Assembly (NCBI GenBank): GCA_028281825.1
Contig: JANQJC010000124.1
Coordinates: 21,442-85,441 of the forward strand
DNA length: 64,000 nucleotides
Source: Flavobacteriales bacterium
GTDB taxonomy: Bacteria; Bacteroidota; Bacteroidia; JANQJC01
Direction: 5' to 3'
This document shows positions 43,501-51,588 of this stretch, in pieces. Each line of letters opens with the position of its first letter. Positions within the stretch are counted from its first letter, which is position 1. Under the pieces are notes generated by a model. That model made no database searches, was not told the DNA's origin, and saw only the letters and a list, made by a program, of their open reading frames with translations. Made by a program: the position numbers and the translations under genes.

Positions 43501-46494
43501 ATAAGAGCGACACCATCTGCGCCTACTGCCAGTAGTAACAGCCCTATATGTGAGGGGCAAACATTACAATTGAGTTCAACCACAGTGCCAGGTGCTTCCT
43601 ACACCTGGAGTGGCCCGAACAACTTTGTATCTGCCCAGCAAAACCCACAAGTAACCAATGTTACCAGTGCTAATGCCGGTACGTATAGCTTATACGCTAC
43701 GGTAACTGGTTGCCCAAGTGCTACGGTAACTACTACAGTGACCATCAATACAGCACCAAGTGCACCAACAGCAAGTAATAATGGCCCGCTATGTGTGGGT
43801 GACTATCTTCAACTGACAGCATCAACCATATCAGGTGCTACTTACAGTTGGACAGGGCCTAATGGCTTCACATCATCCAGCCAGAACCCTACAATAACAG
43901 GTGTTACGGCTGCTGCTGCTGGTACATATACGGTAACTGCAACGGTAGATGGCTGTGTTGGGCCTTCGGCCAATACGGTATTATCAATTGCCACTAATGT
44001 GCCTACACCAACTATTGGTAACAACAGCCCCCTTTGCGAGACAGGTGACTTGAACCTTACTTCAACCACTGTAAGTGGCGGTACTTATAGCTGGACAGGA
44101 CCAAATGGTTTTACTTCAAGCCAGCAAAACCCAACTATACAGTTTGTAACTACAAATGAGGCAGGGCAATACACCTTGACTGTGTCTATCGGTAACTGCT
44201 CCAGTGCTCCAGTATCCACTACTGTTGTGGTTAATGCGGCACCATCGCTTACTTTTAGCGACCCAGGTGATTACTGTGCTAATGACCCAGCAGTGAACTT
44301 GATGCAATTTGTGACTCCGGTTGGTGGTTCATTTACCGGGCCGGGTGTGAGTGGTGTAATGTTTACTCCTGCCAATGCAGGTGGTGGTTTCCATAATGTG
44401 TCATATACCTATACCGACCCTAATACTAGTTGCGTGAGTAGTGTATTTCAAGGTATTACTGTTTCATCACTGCCCAATGCGACTATATCAGGATTAAATG
44501 CCACCTATTGTGTGGGTGATACCAGCAGCACTTTGAGTGGTACACCAGCAGGTGGTGCATTTAGTGGACCGGGCGTCAATGTGAATCTTTTTGACCCTAA
44601 CGTTGCCGGAAGTGGAAGCCATAATGTGGTATATACCGTAACGGATACATTAGGCTGTGCCACATCTATTTCTGAATCAACCATAGTTTATGATACTACC
44701 ATTATTGGTATTTCTGGCTTAAGCGCTGCTTATTGTGTGAGTAACCCAACAGTGACTGTAACAGGTATTCCTTCAGGTGGGACTTTCATTGGGCCGGGAA
44801 TGAGTGGCACAACATTTGACCCAGCAGGTGCTGGTCCAGGGACACATACTGTAGCTTATTTGTATACCAACAACAATGGTTGCACAAGCAGGTATGAGCA
44901 ACAAGTAATTGTGAATGATAACCCAACGGTTACCATCGTAGACCTTGAAGCTAATTATTGTATCAATAGTGGCCCACAGCCATTTACTGGAAACCCATCA
45001 CCGGGTTCGTGTGGTGGAACGGGCGTGAGTGGCTGCACCTTCTATCCTAGCATCGCAGGACTTGGTTCACATCAGGTTACATATACTTACACCGACCCTA
45101 ACGGTTGCACAGGAACTGCTTTCCAAAGTGTGACGGTGACTACTGACCCAACTGTGGACTTCACGGGATTGTCGACGCAATTGTGTATCAATTCAGGTAA
45201 TGATACGCTTATCCCTTCACCATCGGGGGGTACATGGAGTGGCCCGGGCTTGACAGGCAATGTATTTGACCCATCAGCAGCGGGCACTGGTTTGCACACC
45301 ATCACTTATACTTTTGATGATGGTAATTGTGCTGGTTCTGCAAGCCATACAGTGAATGTGTATGCTGCACCACAGCCTAGTATTACAGCTGGCGGGCCTA
45401 CTACCTTCTGCCTGGGTGATAGCGTTAACTTAAGCACAGGTACTTACAACTCTTATATGTGGTCCAACTCAGGTACTACCCAAGGTATTTCGGTATTGCA
45501 AAGTGGAACTTATACCGTTACTGTTACAGATGCCAACGGTTGCCAAGGAGTATCCAATGATACTATGGTAACGGTTAATCCTTTGCCAGTGGTTACCATC
45601 ACACCTGATGGGCCTACCAGTTTCTGTGACGGTGACAGCGTGATACTAACCGCGAGTGGTGGCGTAAGCTACATCTGGTCAAATGGACCGACAGACCAAT
45701 CTATCACTATTGACCAAACCAGTTCACTGTATGTAACTGCAACTGATACCAATGGGTGTTCTGCGACGTCGGCTACTACTAACGTAACGGTGACTTCTGG
45801 TGCGCCAGTGATAACCACTAACTCAGCTTTAGAGTTTTGTAGAGGTGATAGCGTAATACTTACAGCAAGTGCAGGCAACAGCTATCAGTGGTCTAACGGA
45901 GAAACAACCCAGTCAGTAACGGTATACTTATCAGACACGCTAACAGTAACTGTGTTTGGAACTAATGGCTGCGACGGCACTTCACAACCTGTGGAAGTGA
46001 TAGTGAACGACTTACCTAACCCAACAGTAGCTATTAATGTGGATAGTGTGGTGACAGGTCAGGGGTATTCAACTTACCAATGGTATGTAAATGGAAACAG
46101 CATTGCAGGTGCTAACAACTACTTCCACATCTATACGCCAACGGGAAGCGGGGACTACCAAGTGAGTGTGACCGACACCAATGGTTGTTCAGCAATTTCT
46201 GATAGCCTTGAGGTAATCGTTACCGGAACTACCGAGCAGGGTGAATTTACCATTAGCATACATCCTAACCCCAACCTGGGTGAGTTTGTAGTGAATGCTG
46301 TGTTTGAAGGTGGCACCGACTACACCATTGAGATTATGGATATGAATGGCAAGTCAGTGATACCGAAGGCTTTATCAGGAAGTGGTAATAGCTTTACCCA
46401 GAGGTTTGACTTACGCTCCATTGCACAGGGAGTTTATCTGTTGAAAGTGACTGCCGGAGACAAGCAAATTGTGAAACAAATCATCAAGCAGTAG
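40567..46494 (+). CDS. Giant T9SS-secreted Ig/PKD-like repeat protein
   Basis: The 1975-residue protein has a signal peptide (residues 1-23), a Cys-rich N-terminal domain (about 25-170, with 13 or so Cys, for example GCCNVCGTDYWC), then three families of tandem repeats: 13 copies of about 81 residues (about 172-1225; each with SPxC, GATYSWTGPNGFTS and GTYTVTATVNGC), five of about 75 residues (about 1226-1600; GGTFxGPGVSG, HxVxYTYTDPNGC), and four of about 70 residues (about 1601-1885; CxGDSVxLTASG, YxWSNG). It ends in a type A T9SS sorting domain (about 1890-1975; SIHPNPNLGEFVVN, VYLLKVTAGDKQ). One Cys pair per repeat may stabilise each domain. It is likely a surface adhesin or matrix protein. 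An AGGAG ribosome site precedes the ATG. Confidence 0.93.
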   Translation: MKLLVRISLTLAVLFSLATAAVAQQTTSITLFYNGAQAQGCCNVCGTDYWCVNNNPFGGCGTPNPTWSLNFTDPVPAGNIITDVSATFYVADCDASSMPASINSTSIGSAPIGGSCLCGTCNGRTATRSFGCNGITGYTYGATNSLTVSPNGSVCIQRVTLTFTYIQPTPQPAAGNNGPICSGQNLQLTASPIAGASYSWTGPSGFTSNQQNPTIGGVQSFNAGTYQVTATIDGCPGPTATTTVNVLSTPSTPTASNDGPLCIGGDLQLSATTVPGASYSWTGPNNFTSNQQNPSISNVTPSQGGTYTVTANANGCNSGTSTTVVTISPAPTAPAVSNNGPVCAGQDVNLTATTIPGATYSWTGPNNYTSSQQNPTITGIPLSGAGTYSVSATVNGCQGNSASTTVNVLNAPSAPAVSNNTPICAGQTLNLFAASVSGAIYSWTGPNGWTSSSQNPVRANANATMAGTYTLIITVAGCPSQPITTEVFIGDAVTPPTASSNTPICTGGTLNLSTGTFPGATYQWTGPSGFSSTDQNPVLPNVNTNNQGTYSVIVDFGSCGSAIGSTSVTVNSTPATPTAGSNSPLCVGSTLNLTAANISGATYSWTGPDGFTSTSQNPSISNVTGAAAGTYTVTATRNGCTSTSSVTVSIGSIPEAPNAANNGPLCVGETLNLTADTISGVTYSWTGPNSYSSGQQNPSISNVTTSVAGTYTVIATLGNCASASSSTTVVVNTIPASPTTGNNSPLCAGNDLNLTASTVSGATYSWTGPNGYTSSQQNPTILAATTNDAGTYFVSTSANGCSSNAVPTTVIINSVPSSPIAGSNSPICEGQDLNLTASTVSGATYLWIGPNGFASPLQNPTISNATAAASGQYTVTATVNGCTSSSGTSQQGIVDVIVTPIPSAPGAGSNSPVCEGDTISLGAGTISGATYSWTGPNGFTSTSQYPEIPNATNANAGTYMVTASVNGCTGSSSSTSVTIRATPSAPTASSNSPICEGQTLQLSSTTVPGASYTWSGPNNFVSAQQNPQVTNVTSANAGTYSLYATVTGCPSATVTTTVTINTAPSAPTASNNGPLCVGDYLQLTASTISGATYSWTGPNGFTSSSQNPTITGVTAAAAGTYTVTATVDGCVGPSANTVLSIATNVPTPTIGNNSPLCETGDLNLTSTTVSGGTYSWTGPNGFTSSQQNPTIQFVTTNEAGQYTLTVSIGNCSSAPVSTTVVVNAAPSLTFSDPGDYCANDPAVNLMQFVTPVGGSFTGPGVSGVMFTPANAGGGFHNVSYTYTDPNTSCVSSVFQGITVSSLPNATISGLNATYCVGDTSSTLSGTPAGGAFSGPGVNVNLFDPNVAGSGSHNVVYTVTDTLGCATSISESTIVYDTTIIGISGLSAAYCVSNPTVTVTGIPSGGTFIGPGMSGTTFDPAGAGPGTHTVAYLYTNNNGCTSRYEQQVIVNDNPTVTIVDLEANYCINSGPQPFTGNPSPGSCGGTGVSGCTFYPSIAGLGSHQVTYTYTDPNGCTGTAFQSVTVTTDPTVDFTGLSTQLCINSGNDTLIPSPSGGTWSGPGLTGNVFDPSAAGTGLHTITYTFDDGNCAGSASHTVNVYAAPQPSITAGGPTTFCLGDSVNLSTGTYNSYMWSNSGTTQGISVLQSGTYTVTVTDANGCQGVSNDTMVTVNPLPVVTITPDGPTSFCDGDSVILTASGGVSYIWSNGPTDQSITIDQTSSLYVTATDTNGCSATSATTNVTVTSGAPVITTNSALEFCRGDSVILTASAGNSYQWSNGETTQSVTVYLSDTLTVTVFGTNGCDGTSQPVEVIVNDLPNPTVAINVDSVVTGQGYSTYQWYVNGNSIAGANNYFHIYTPTGSGDYQVSVTDTNGCSAISDSLEVIVTGTTEQGEFTISIHPNPNLGEFVVNAVFEGGTDYTIEIMDMNGKSVIPKALSGSGNSFTQRFDLRSIAQGVYLLKVTAGDKQIVKQIIKQ
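41080..44240 (+). repeat. 13 tandem ~243-bp repeats (type A) inside the giant surface gene
   Basis: Thirteen units of about 81 codons each are recognised by the recurring protein pattern xxNNSPLCxG...GATYSWTGPNGFTSxxQNPxISN...AGTYTVTATxNGC, written here as pieces. Neighbouring copies share stretches of DNA such as the one coding SWTGPNG, but none are identical over their full length. Confidence 0.88.
44241..45367 (+). repeat. Five tandem ~225-bp repeats (type B) inside the giant surface gene
   Basis: Five units of about 75 codons show the pattern YCxxxxxxTLxGxPxGG, FxGPGVSGxxFxP, GxGxHxVxYTYTDxxGC. They differ from the type A units in sequence and spacing. Confidence 0.8.
45368..46229 (+). 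repeat. Four tandem ~215-bp repeats (type C) inside the giant surface gene
   Basis: Three clear units carry FCxGDSVxLTASxG, YxWSNG and VTDxNGC; a fourth, before the sorting domain, is more diverged (YQWYVNGNSIAGAN, VTDTNGC). Confidence 0.75.
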
Positions 46495-46546
46495 CGAACA
46501 GCACCCATTAATGGACCATCTTATTTTTGCGGCAAGATTTGTTTCC

Positions 46547-47098
46547 ATGAGGTTTTTTCAATTGATACTAGCTCTTTTATTAAGCAGTTCTCTGGTACAG
46601 GCTGATATTGCCGAAACGCAAGAGCTAAAACGCAGAAAAGAAAAGCTAGAAGAAGTAAACGAACTTCTACTGCACAACCGTACTATTGGGCAATTGACAC
46701 CTGAAGAACTTAAGCAGTTTCATGGTAACGTGGATAGCATTATGGTTTTGGATAAAGCGATAATTGCCAGCCAGGAAGAAACTATCAAAAGGGTAGCCTC
46801 TTACGCTGGTGCAGAGCACAATGGCAAATCAAAGATAGTGGGTTATGCCTTCTTGTTGACCTTTATTACCTTTCTAAGCCTTTACTTTCTATACCTGATG
46901 AACAGAAGGATGAATAAAGAGAGTGCGGTTAGGGTTAGTTACCTTAGCACATTGAAGGAATTGATGGCTGGCACTTTGATGGTGGTGAGCCCACCAAAAG
47001 GCATTTCAAAGTCTGCGGCTGTAACCAATTTGCTTATCATGTTTGCCCTGGGTTTCATGTTTTTGTCTTTCATCGCTTATTTGATGAAGATTGTTTGA
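46547..47098 (+). CDS. Small membrane protein of unknown function
   Basis: From the ATG at 46547 the product has about 183 residues: an N-terminal signal-like segment (FFQLILALLLSSSLVQADI), a charged coiled coil (ETQELKRRKEKLEEVNELLL), a membrane helix (VGYAFLLTFITFLSLYFLYL), a cytoplasmic loop and a second helix near the end (LLIMFALGFMFLSFIAYL). A TAnnTTTG-type box (TATTTTTG, 46522-46529) lies between the earlier in-frame ATG (46511) and this one, favouring the later start. It follows the giant surface gene by 52 bases. I recognise no family. Confidence 0.7.
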   Translation: MRFFQLILALLLSSSLVQADIAETQELKRRKEKLEEVNELLLHNRTIGQLTPEELKQFHGNVDSIMVLDKAIIASQEETIKRVASYAGAEHNGKSKIVGYAFLLTFITFLSLYFLYLMNRRMNKESAVRVSYLSTLKELMAGTLMVVSPPKGISKSAAVTNLLIMFALGFMFLSFIAYLMKIV

Positions 47099-47120
47099 TT
47101 GCCCTCAGCAATGGGAGAAG

Positions 47121-47158
47121 AATTTGAGATTGCTTCGTCGTTCCTCCTCGCAATGACG
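47121..47158 (+). repeat. REP-like 38-bp repeat, left copy
   Basis: Identical over 38 bases to 47532-47569. It contains ATTGC and GCAAT arms around a C/T-rich core, so it can fold into a hairpin. Its reverse complement begins CGTCATTGCGAGG, a repeat type I have seen in many bacterial genomes. Confidence 0.9.
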
Positions 47159-47168
47159 ATACGCACCC

Positions 47169-47202
47169 CGTCATCGCGAGCGAAGCGTGGCGATCCCAAA
47201 TT
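47169..47202 (-). repeat. REP-like repeat, inverted diverged copy
   Basis: Reads CGTCATCGCGAGCGAAGCG and then TGGCGATCCCAAATT on the plus strand. It is the inverted, diverged partner of the left 38-bp copy, so 47121-47202 could form one large hairpin. Confidence 0.8.
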
Positions 47203-47211
47203 CAAAATAAG

Positions 47212-47511
47212 TCAGGTATCAATAAATTGATTCGTCAAATCCTTCCACTCGGGATTAAAGCCCTTAATTAATTCATCTTTCTTTTTCCTTGATCCTGCTT
47301 TAATCTGCTTCTCACGTGCAATAGCTTCTTCTATCGTATGAAAACCTTTATAATAGACCAAAATATAAGTCTTATATCTCGAAGTAAAGGCGCCAGCAAA
47401 TCTATGAGTTTGATGTTCCCATAAACGGCGTGCCAAATCTGACGTGACTCCAGTATATAAAACAGTATGGTACTGATTGGTTAACATGTATACGTACCCG
47501 CCTTTATACAT
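47212..47511 (-). CDS. GIY-YIG family endonuclease-like protein
   Basis: The 99-residue protein is a single GIY-YIG domain: GGYVYMLTNQYHTVLYTGVT (the GIY and YIG motifs as YVY and YTG), SDLARRLWEHQ with the conserved Arg, and the catalytic-site Glu in EEAIAREKQIKAGSRKKK, ending NPEWKDL. It belongs to the short YhbQ/UPF0213 relatives, which Bacteroidota often carry in several copies. Whether it cuts DNA is unproven. It sits alone between identical 38-bp repeats, which suggests that gene and repeats belong together. An alternative is an ordinary repair-related gene that by chance lies among REP-like repeats. Confidence 0.9.
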   Translation of the reverse strand: MYKGGYVYMLTNQYHTVLYTGVTSDLARRLWEHQTHRFAGAFTSRYKTYILVYYKGFHTIEEAIAREKQIKAGSRKKKDELIKGFNPEWKDLTNQFIDT

Positions 47512-47531
47512 GAAACCAAAATAATCATTTT

Positions 47532-47569
47532 AATTTGAGATTGCTTCGTCGTTCCTCCTCGCAATGACG
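47532..47569 (+). repeat. REP-like 38-bp repeat, right copy
   Basis: Exact copy of 47121-47158, in direct orientation, 20 bases upstream of the GIY-YIG start codon. Confidence 0.9.
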
Positions 47570-47597
47570 GGGTATTTCTGCATCACCTGGTCTCAGG

Positions 47598-47631
47598 GTT
47601 GCTTCTCCTCCCTCAACGGATTGCAATGACG
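47598..47631 (+). repeat. REP-like repeat, degraded copy
   Basis: Reads GTTGCTTCTCCTCC and then TCAACGGATTGCAATGACG; it keeps both ends of the 38-bp repeat but has a changed core. Confidence 0.6.
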
Positions 47632-47732
47632 TTTATCTTTGCTTACCTGTGAATATCCTGTCGAGAATTATTCCTGTTTCCTACCAATTTTTGGGGCAAT
47701 AATCTTACTTTTGCTGCTTAAACTACTAACCT

Positions 47733-49976
47733 ATGTCAGCTACAGCAAACGAAGCCTTACCTACAGTTGAAACCGCGAAAAAATTAGGTGTACTGCCTGA
47801 GGAATTTGATAAAATCAAAGAGATACTAGGCCGTGACCCCAACTTTACAGAGTTGAGTATTTTCTCGGTGATGTGGTCTGAGCACTGCTCTTACAAGAAT
47901 TCTATCCGCTGGCTGAAAACCTTGCCACGTGAGGGTAAACACATGCTGGTAGAAGCTGGTGAGGAAAATGCAGGGTTAGTGGACATAGGTGATGGACTGG
48001 CTTGTGCCTTTAAAATTGAATCTCACAACCACCCATCAGCATTAGAGCCTTACCAAGGCGCCGCCACAGGTGTAGGTGGTATCAACAGGGATATATTTAC
48101 CATGGGTGCAAGGCCGATTGCCCAGTTGAACTCATTGCGCTTTGGCAACCTTGATCTTGACCGCACGAAGTGGCTGATTAAGGGGGTAGTGAAAGGTATT
48201 GGTGACTACGGCAACGCTTTTGGTATCCCAACCGTAGGTGGTGAGGTTTTCTTTGACGATTGTTATAACACCAACCCTTTGGTGAATGCCATGTCAGCTG
48301 GTATTGTGAAAGTTGGTGAAACTATTTCTGCCATCTCTTACGGTGAAGGCAATCCTGTTTACATAGTAGGTTCTTCTACTGGAAAAGATGGTATACATGG
48401 AGCAACATTTGCTTCTGAAGATATTACAGAGTCATCAGGCGATAACTTACCTGCTGTTCAGGTGGGTGACCCCTTCCAAGAGAAATTGTTGCTAGAGGCA
48501 ACGCTTGAATTGATTACCACCGGCGCTGTTGTGGGTATGCAAGATATGGGTGCTGCGGGTATTACTTGCTCTACCTCTGAGATGTCTGCCAAGGGTGAGC
48601 ATGGTATGATTATTAATTTGGATAAAGTGCCTACCCGCCAGGATAACATGAAGCCTTTTGAGATATTGCTTTCTGAGTCGCAAGAGCGCATGTTGGTGGT
48701 AGTTGAGAAAGGAAGAGAGGCTGAAGTGGAAGCTGTGTTTGACAAGTGGGATTTGAATTGTGCGCAAATTGGTGAAGTAACCAAAGAGCAGCGCTTGAAA
48801 TATTACATGCACGGTGAATTGGTAGCCGACGTGCCAGCCTGGGACTTGGTATTAGGCGGTGGTGCCCCGGTTTATGAGAGGGAGTATAGTGAGCCTGCTT
48901 ACTATGCCGAGCATCAAAAATTCAATATTGATGATATCGAGCAACCCAGTAATTATGTGGAAGTTGCTGATTTCCTGACTCAACATCAAAACATCGCTTC
49001 TAAAAGATGGGTATATGAGCAATACGACTCTATGGTAGGCACCGTGAACAAGAGTACTAACCTGCCTACTGATGCTGCGCTGGTAAACCTGAAAGACACT
49101 AATCAGGCCCTGGCATTGACAATTGATTGCAATGCCCGATACATACACGCTGACCCTGAAAAAGGAACTTCAATTGCCGTATCGGAGGCGGCAAGAAACA
49201 TTACTTGCAGTGGTGGTGAGCCTAGTGCTATCACCAATTGCCTGAACTTTGGTAATCCTTACAACCCTGAGGTGTATTGGCAGTTTGTAGGTGCCATTAA
49301 AGGTATGGGTGCTGCCTGCCGTAAGTTTGATACTCCTGTGACGGGTGGTAATGTGAGTTTCTACAACCAAAGTACTATTAAGGGTGAGACTATTCCTGTA
49401 TTCCCTACTCCAACTATCGGTATGATGGGAATTGTAACAGATAAAAAGTTTGTTACTTCACTTGACTTTAAGGAAGAAGGGGACCTGATTTATTTGGTAG
49501 GTGAGGCTCAAAATGACATCGCTTCTTCGGAGTACTTGTACTCATGGCATAAGGTGAAGCAATCACCGGCTCCTTACTTTGACCTTGACAAAGAATTTAC
49601 CCTCCAGAAGCAAATCAAGACCTTGATACAAGGTGGCCTTGTGGCCTCTGCCCATGATTGCTCTGATGGTGGTTTGTATATCACGCTACTTGAAGCTGCC
49701 ATGCCTAATGGTCTGGGTTTTGACATTAACACAGACCCAGCCTACCGCAAGGATGCTTACCTATTTGGCGAAGCGCAAAGCAGAGTGGTTGTCTCAGTGA
49801 AGCCTGCCAAACAAAATGCTTTTGATGCTGCCATGATTGATGGAGGCATTAAATTCAGTAGATTGGGTACTGTAACGGCTGATGGTAGCCTTACCATTGA
49901 TGGTGAAAGCTTTAGTAATTCGAAAGAGAAAAAGGCTGTTTTTGATTCTGCTTTGGCTGAGAGGATAGTTGGGTAA
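47733..49976 (+). CDS. purL: Phosphoribosylformylglycinamidine synthase subunit PurL (small type)
   Basis: The 747-residue protein is the synthetase subunit of FGAM synthase, similar throughout to B. subtilis Pur[24 protein letters not shown] start (here [20 protein letters not shown]), [54 protein letters not shown] and [17 protein letters not shown]. It lacks the glutaminase domain of the roughly 1300-residue form, so it needs separate PurQ and PurS, not in this window. It carries out step four of purine synthesis with ATP and glutamine-derived ammonia. A TACTTTTG box at 47706-47713 lies 19 bases before the ATG, but no matching -33 box is at the usual distance. Confidence 0.95.
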   Translation: MSATANEALPTVETAKKLGVLPEEFDKIKEILGRDPNFTELSIFSVMWSEHCSYKNSIRWLKTLPREGKHMLVEAGEENAGLVDIGDGLACAFKIESHNHPSALEPYQGAATGVGGINRDIFTMGARPIAQLNSLRFGNLDLDRTKWLIKGVVKGIGDYGNAFGIPTVGGEVFFDDCYNTNPLVNAMSAGIVKVGETISAISYGEGNPVYIVGSSTGKDGIHGATFASEDITESSGDNLPAVQVGDPFQEKLLLEATLELITTGAVVGMQDMGAAGITCSTSEMSAKGEHGMIINLDKVPTRQDNMKPFEILLSESQERMLVVVEKGREAEVEAVFDKWDLNCAQIGEVTKEQRLKYYMHGELVADVPAWDLVLGGGAPVYEREYSEPAYYAEHQKFNIDDIEQPSNYVEVADFLTQHQNIASKRWVYEQYDSMVGTVNKSTNLPTDAALVNLKDTNQALALTIDCNARYIHADPEKGTSIAVSEAARNITCSGGEPSAITNCLNFGNPYNPEVYWQFVGAIKGMGAACRKFDTPVTGGNVSFYNQSTIKGETIPVFPTPTIGMMGIVTDKKFVTSLDFKEEGDLIYLVGEAQNDIASSEYLYSWHKVKQSPAPYFDLDKEFTLQKQIKTLIQGGLVASAHDCSDGGLYITLLEAAMPNGLGFDINTDPAYRKDAYLFGEAQSRVVVSVKPAKQNAFDAAMIDGGIKFSRLGTVTADGSLTIDGESFSNSKEKKAVFDSALAERIVG

Positions 49977-50004
49977 GGAACACAGCCCTCAATACTTATT
50001 TACA

Positions 50005-50078
50005 CCCCTTCCCTAACCCTTCCCTCCCCGAAATTCTTCGGGACAAGCAATGGGAAGGGAACAGTTTTACAGTTTGAG
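50005..50078. repeat. 74-bp direct repeat, copy 1
   Basis: Differs from copy 2 by a single base (AACCC against AACCA). Inner arms CCCGAA/TTCGGG and outer arms CCCTTCCC/GGGAAGGG can form nested hairpins. Confidence 0.9.
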
Positions 50079-50123
50079 TTAGAGGGTGAGTAGGGAGGGA
50101 AAGTGCCCTCTATTCTACTAACG

Positions 50124-50197
50124 CCCCTTCCCTAACCATTCCCTCCCCGAAATTCTTCGGGACAAGCAATGGGAAGGGAACAGTTTTACAGTTTGAG
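50124..50197. repeat. 74-bp direct repeat, copy 2
   Basis: Second copy, offset by 119 bases from the first. The DNA just before each copy also shares a CCCTC, so the duplicated unit may be longer and partly decayed. Confidence 0.9.
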
Positions 50198-50254
50198 ATT
50201 TTTCGCTGCGCTGTTGCTACTTTATTCGTGCCTTGCAATTATTCTTTTTCTCCT

Positions 50255-50280
50255 TACAGACGCAAAATTTTGCGTCTGTA
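50255..50280. repeat. Perfect 26-bp palindrome (REP-like)
   Basis: TACAGACGCAAAA is followed directly by its exact reverse complement. Similar GACGCAAAATTTTGCGTC palindromes occur as dispersed repeats in other genomes, as I recall. No T-run follows on either side, so it is probably not an ordinary terminator. Confidence 0.85.
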
Positions 50281-50472
50281 CAAAAACTAACCTTATAGAC
50301 TGACTATCAATTAATTACACCAAAAATACCATAGCACAGTACTGCTTATTTAAACAGCCTATTGCTGCAAAATAACAGTGTTAAAATTGAAGAAAAATGG
50401 CCAAAAACGCATTCGTCGACACCCCCTAGGGACTCACGGAAAATCTTGGTCGGCATGTAACACCGTTCATTT

Positions 50473-51504
50473 TTAGGCCTCTACCTTCGCAACCTGGTTT
50501 TTAGCCATTTTGCTTAGTTGGTCTAGCGTTTCAAAGGTTTCTACTTTTAGCTTTTCCACTATCTCCTTGCAAGGTCTTATCTCATCAATCATCTCAACTG
50601 ACTGGCCAGCTACCCATAAAGTCTTGTAGGTAGCGGGTTGTAGGGCGCTTTCCAGTCGCTTCATACCGCGCAATTGAACCAGCATTTTAAAATATTTCTT
50701 AGTTCTCTTGTTAGTAGATAGCGCTTTCTCTAACCAGTTTTGCTTGTAGCCTATTTTCTTGGCGTATGGCGTATTTACTATTGTGCAAGGCGTTCCAGAA
50801 ATCTTGTCGCTCATCACGATGTCTTCCATGCCATAGTCTACCATAGCTTGCTTGTAGTCCTGGCTTACACCGCCTTCTGTGCTTGCTATAAAGAGTGTAC
50901 CTATTGAAACACCTTCAGCACCAAGGGCTAGCATGGATACTATCCCTGAACCGTGTGCTACGCCACCTGCTGATATCACTGGTGTATCAGGGAAGTGCTT
51001 TCTCAACGTAGGCACCAAAAGCTGTTGTGGATAAGGCCCTGCATGGCCTCCTGCGCCCTGCCCTACTGCTATAAAGCCGTCGCAACCTAAGTCGTAACAT
51101 TTTTTGGCGTGCTCCAGGTTGGTTACGTCGCAATACACTTTAGCTCCGTAGCTGTGGGCTTTTTCAATCGTCTCTTTTGGGTTACCCAATGAGGTAATAT
51201 AAAAAGGCACTTTTCTCTCTACTGCTGCCGCCAAGTGCTTTGCATATAATGGATTGGTTCTTTGCACAATCAGGTTGATACCATAGCTTCCCTTTGAATT
51301 AGTTTTAGCCCTGTATTCATTCAGGTTATCCAGCACCTTTTCAAACTCGCCTTCTTTGCGATAGTTCAATGATGGGAAACACCCCATAATACCCGCGTCC
51401 ATAGCGGCTGTTACCATTGCTTCGTTAGAAACAAGGAACATTGGTGCCATAATAATTGGAAATTCTATCTCAAGTGATTGAGTAACAGTGTTTTTTAGTT
51501 GCAT
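50473..51504 (-). CDS. Nitronate monooxygenase / 2-nitropropane dioxygenase family flavoprotein
   Basis: The 343-residue protein is a TIM-barrel FMN enzyme of the NMO family. Seen: FPIIMAPMFLVSNEAMVTAA at the start, IAVGQGAGGHAGPYPQQLL with the His of the active site, VISAGGVAHGSGIVSMLALG and GAEGVSIGTLFIASTEG for the FMN phosphate. Some relatives oxidise nitronates, others are FabK-like enoyl-ACP reductases or have unknown substrates. The neighbouring divergent gene encodes an acyl-CoA synthetase. The start is the ATG at 51504. The exact reaction cannot be settled from sequence. Confidence 0.85.
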   Translation of the reverse strand: MQLKNTVTQSLEIEFPIIMAPMFLVSNEAMVTAAMDAGIMGCFPSLNYRKEGEFEKVLDNLNEYRAKTNSKGSYGINLIVQRTNPLYAKHLAAAVERKVPFYITSLGNPKETIEKAHSYGAKVYCDVTNLEHAKKCYDLGCDGFIAVGQGAGGHAGPYPQQLLVPTLRKHFPDTPVISAGGVAHGSGIVSMLALGAEGVSIGTLFIASTEGGVSQDYKQAMVDYGMEDIVMSDKISGTPCTIVNTPYAKKIGYKQNWLEKALSTNKRTKKYFKMLVQLRGMKRLESALQPATYKTLWVAGQSVEMIDEIRPCKEIVEKLKVETFETLDQLSKMAKNQVAKVEA

Positions 51505-51509
51505 GAATA

Positions 51510-51540
51510 TTTGCTAAATTGATGATAAGCATTATTTTTG
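51510..51540 (+). promoter_or_regulatory. Consensus Bacteroidota promoter of the acyl-CoA synthetase gene
   Basis: TTTG at 51510-51513, 19 bases, then TATTTTTG at 51533-51540; both boxes match the consensus. The ATG follows after 48 bases. The divergent gene starts at 51504, so the regulatory regions overlap. Confidence 0.78.
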
Positions 51541-51588
51541 GTATCCAAAGAAAAAGCAAAAATACCATAACCTTTTAAATTACGACTA

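Larger units (their letters stand above)
47121..47569. mobile_element. Candidate repeat-bracketed GIY-YIG cassette
   Basis: A 38-base sequence occurs identically at 47121-47158 and 47532-47569, bracketing one GIY-YIG gene on the minus strand. An inverted imperfect copy (47169-47202) lies next to the left repeat, and a degraded direct copy (47598-47631) lies to the right. Whether this unit moves as a block is an inference; no transposase or target-site duplication is evident. Confidence 0.4.
49977..50472. other. 496-bp intergenic region filled with REP-like repeats
   Basis: Between purL and the convergent oxidoreductase gene there is no gene. It holds two nearly identical 74-bp direct repeats (50005-50078 and 50124-50197) and a perfect 26-bp palindrome (50255-50280), plus unassigned AT-rich DNA (50281-50472). 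No RNA gene was recognised. Confidence 0.75.

Noticed and set aside
41920..44307. Long open frames on the minus strand across the repeat gene (for example 41920-42171 and 43842-44069)
   Set aside because: They arise from the repetitive Thr/Ser/Gly-rich code of the giant gene, have no start signals and encode low-complexity products.
40567..46494. The tandem repeats as a CRISPR array
   Set aside because: Units are about 215-243 bp, coding and in frame, without short identical repeats and unique spacers.
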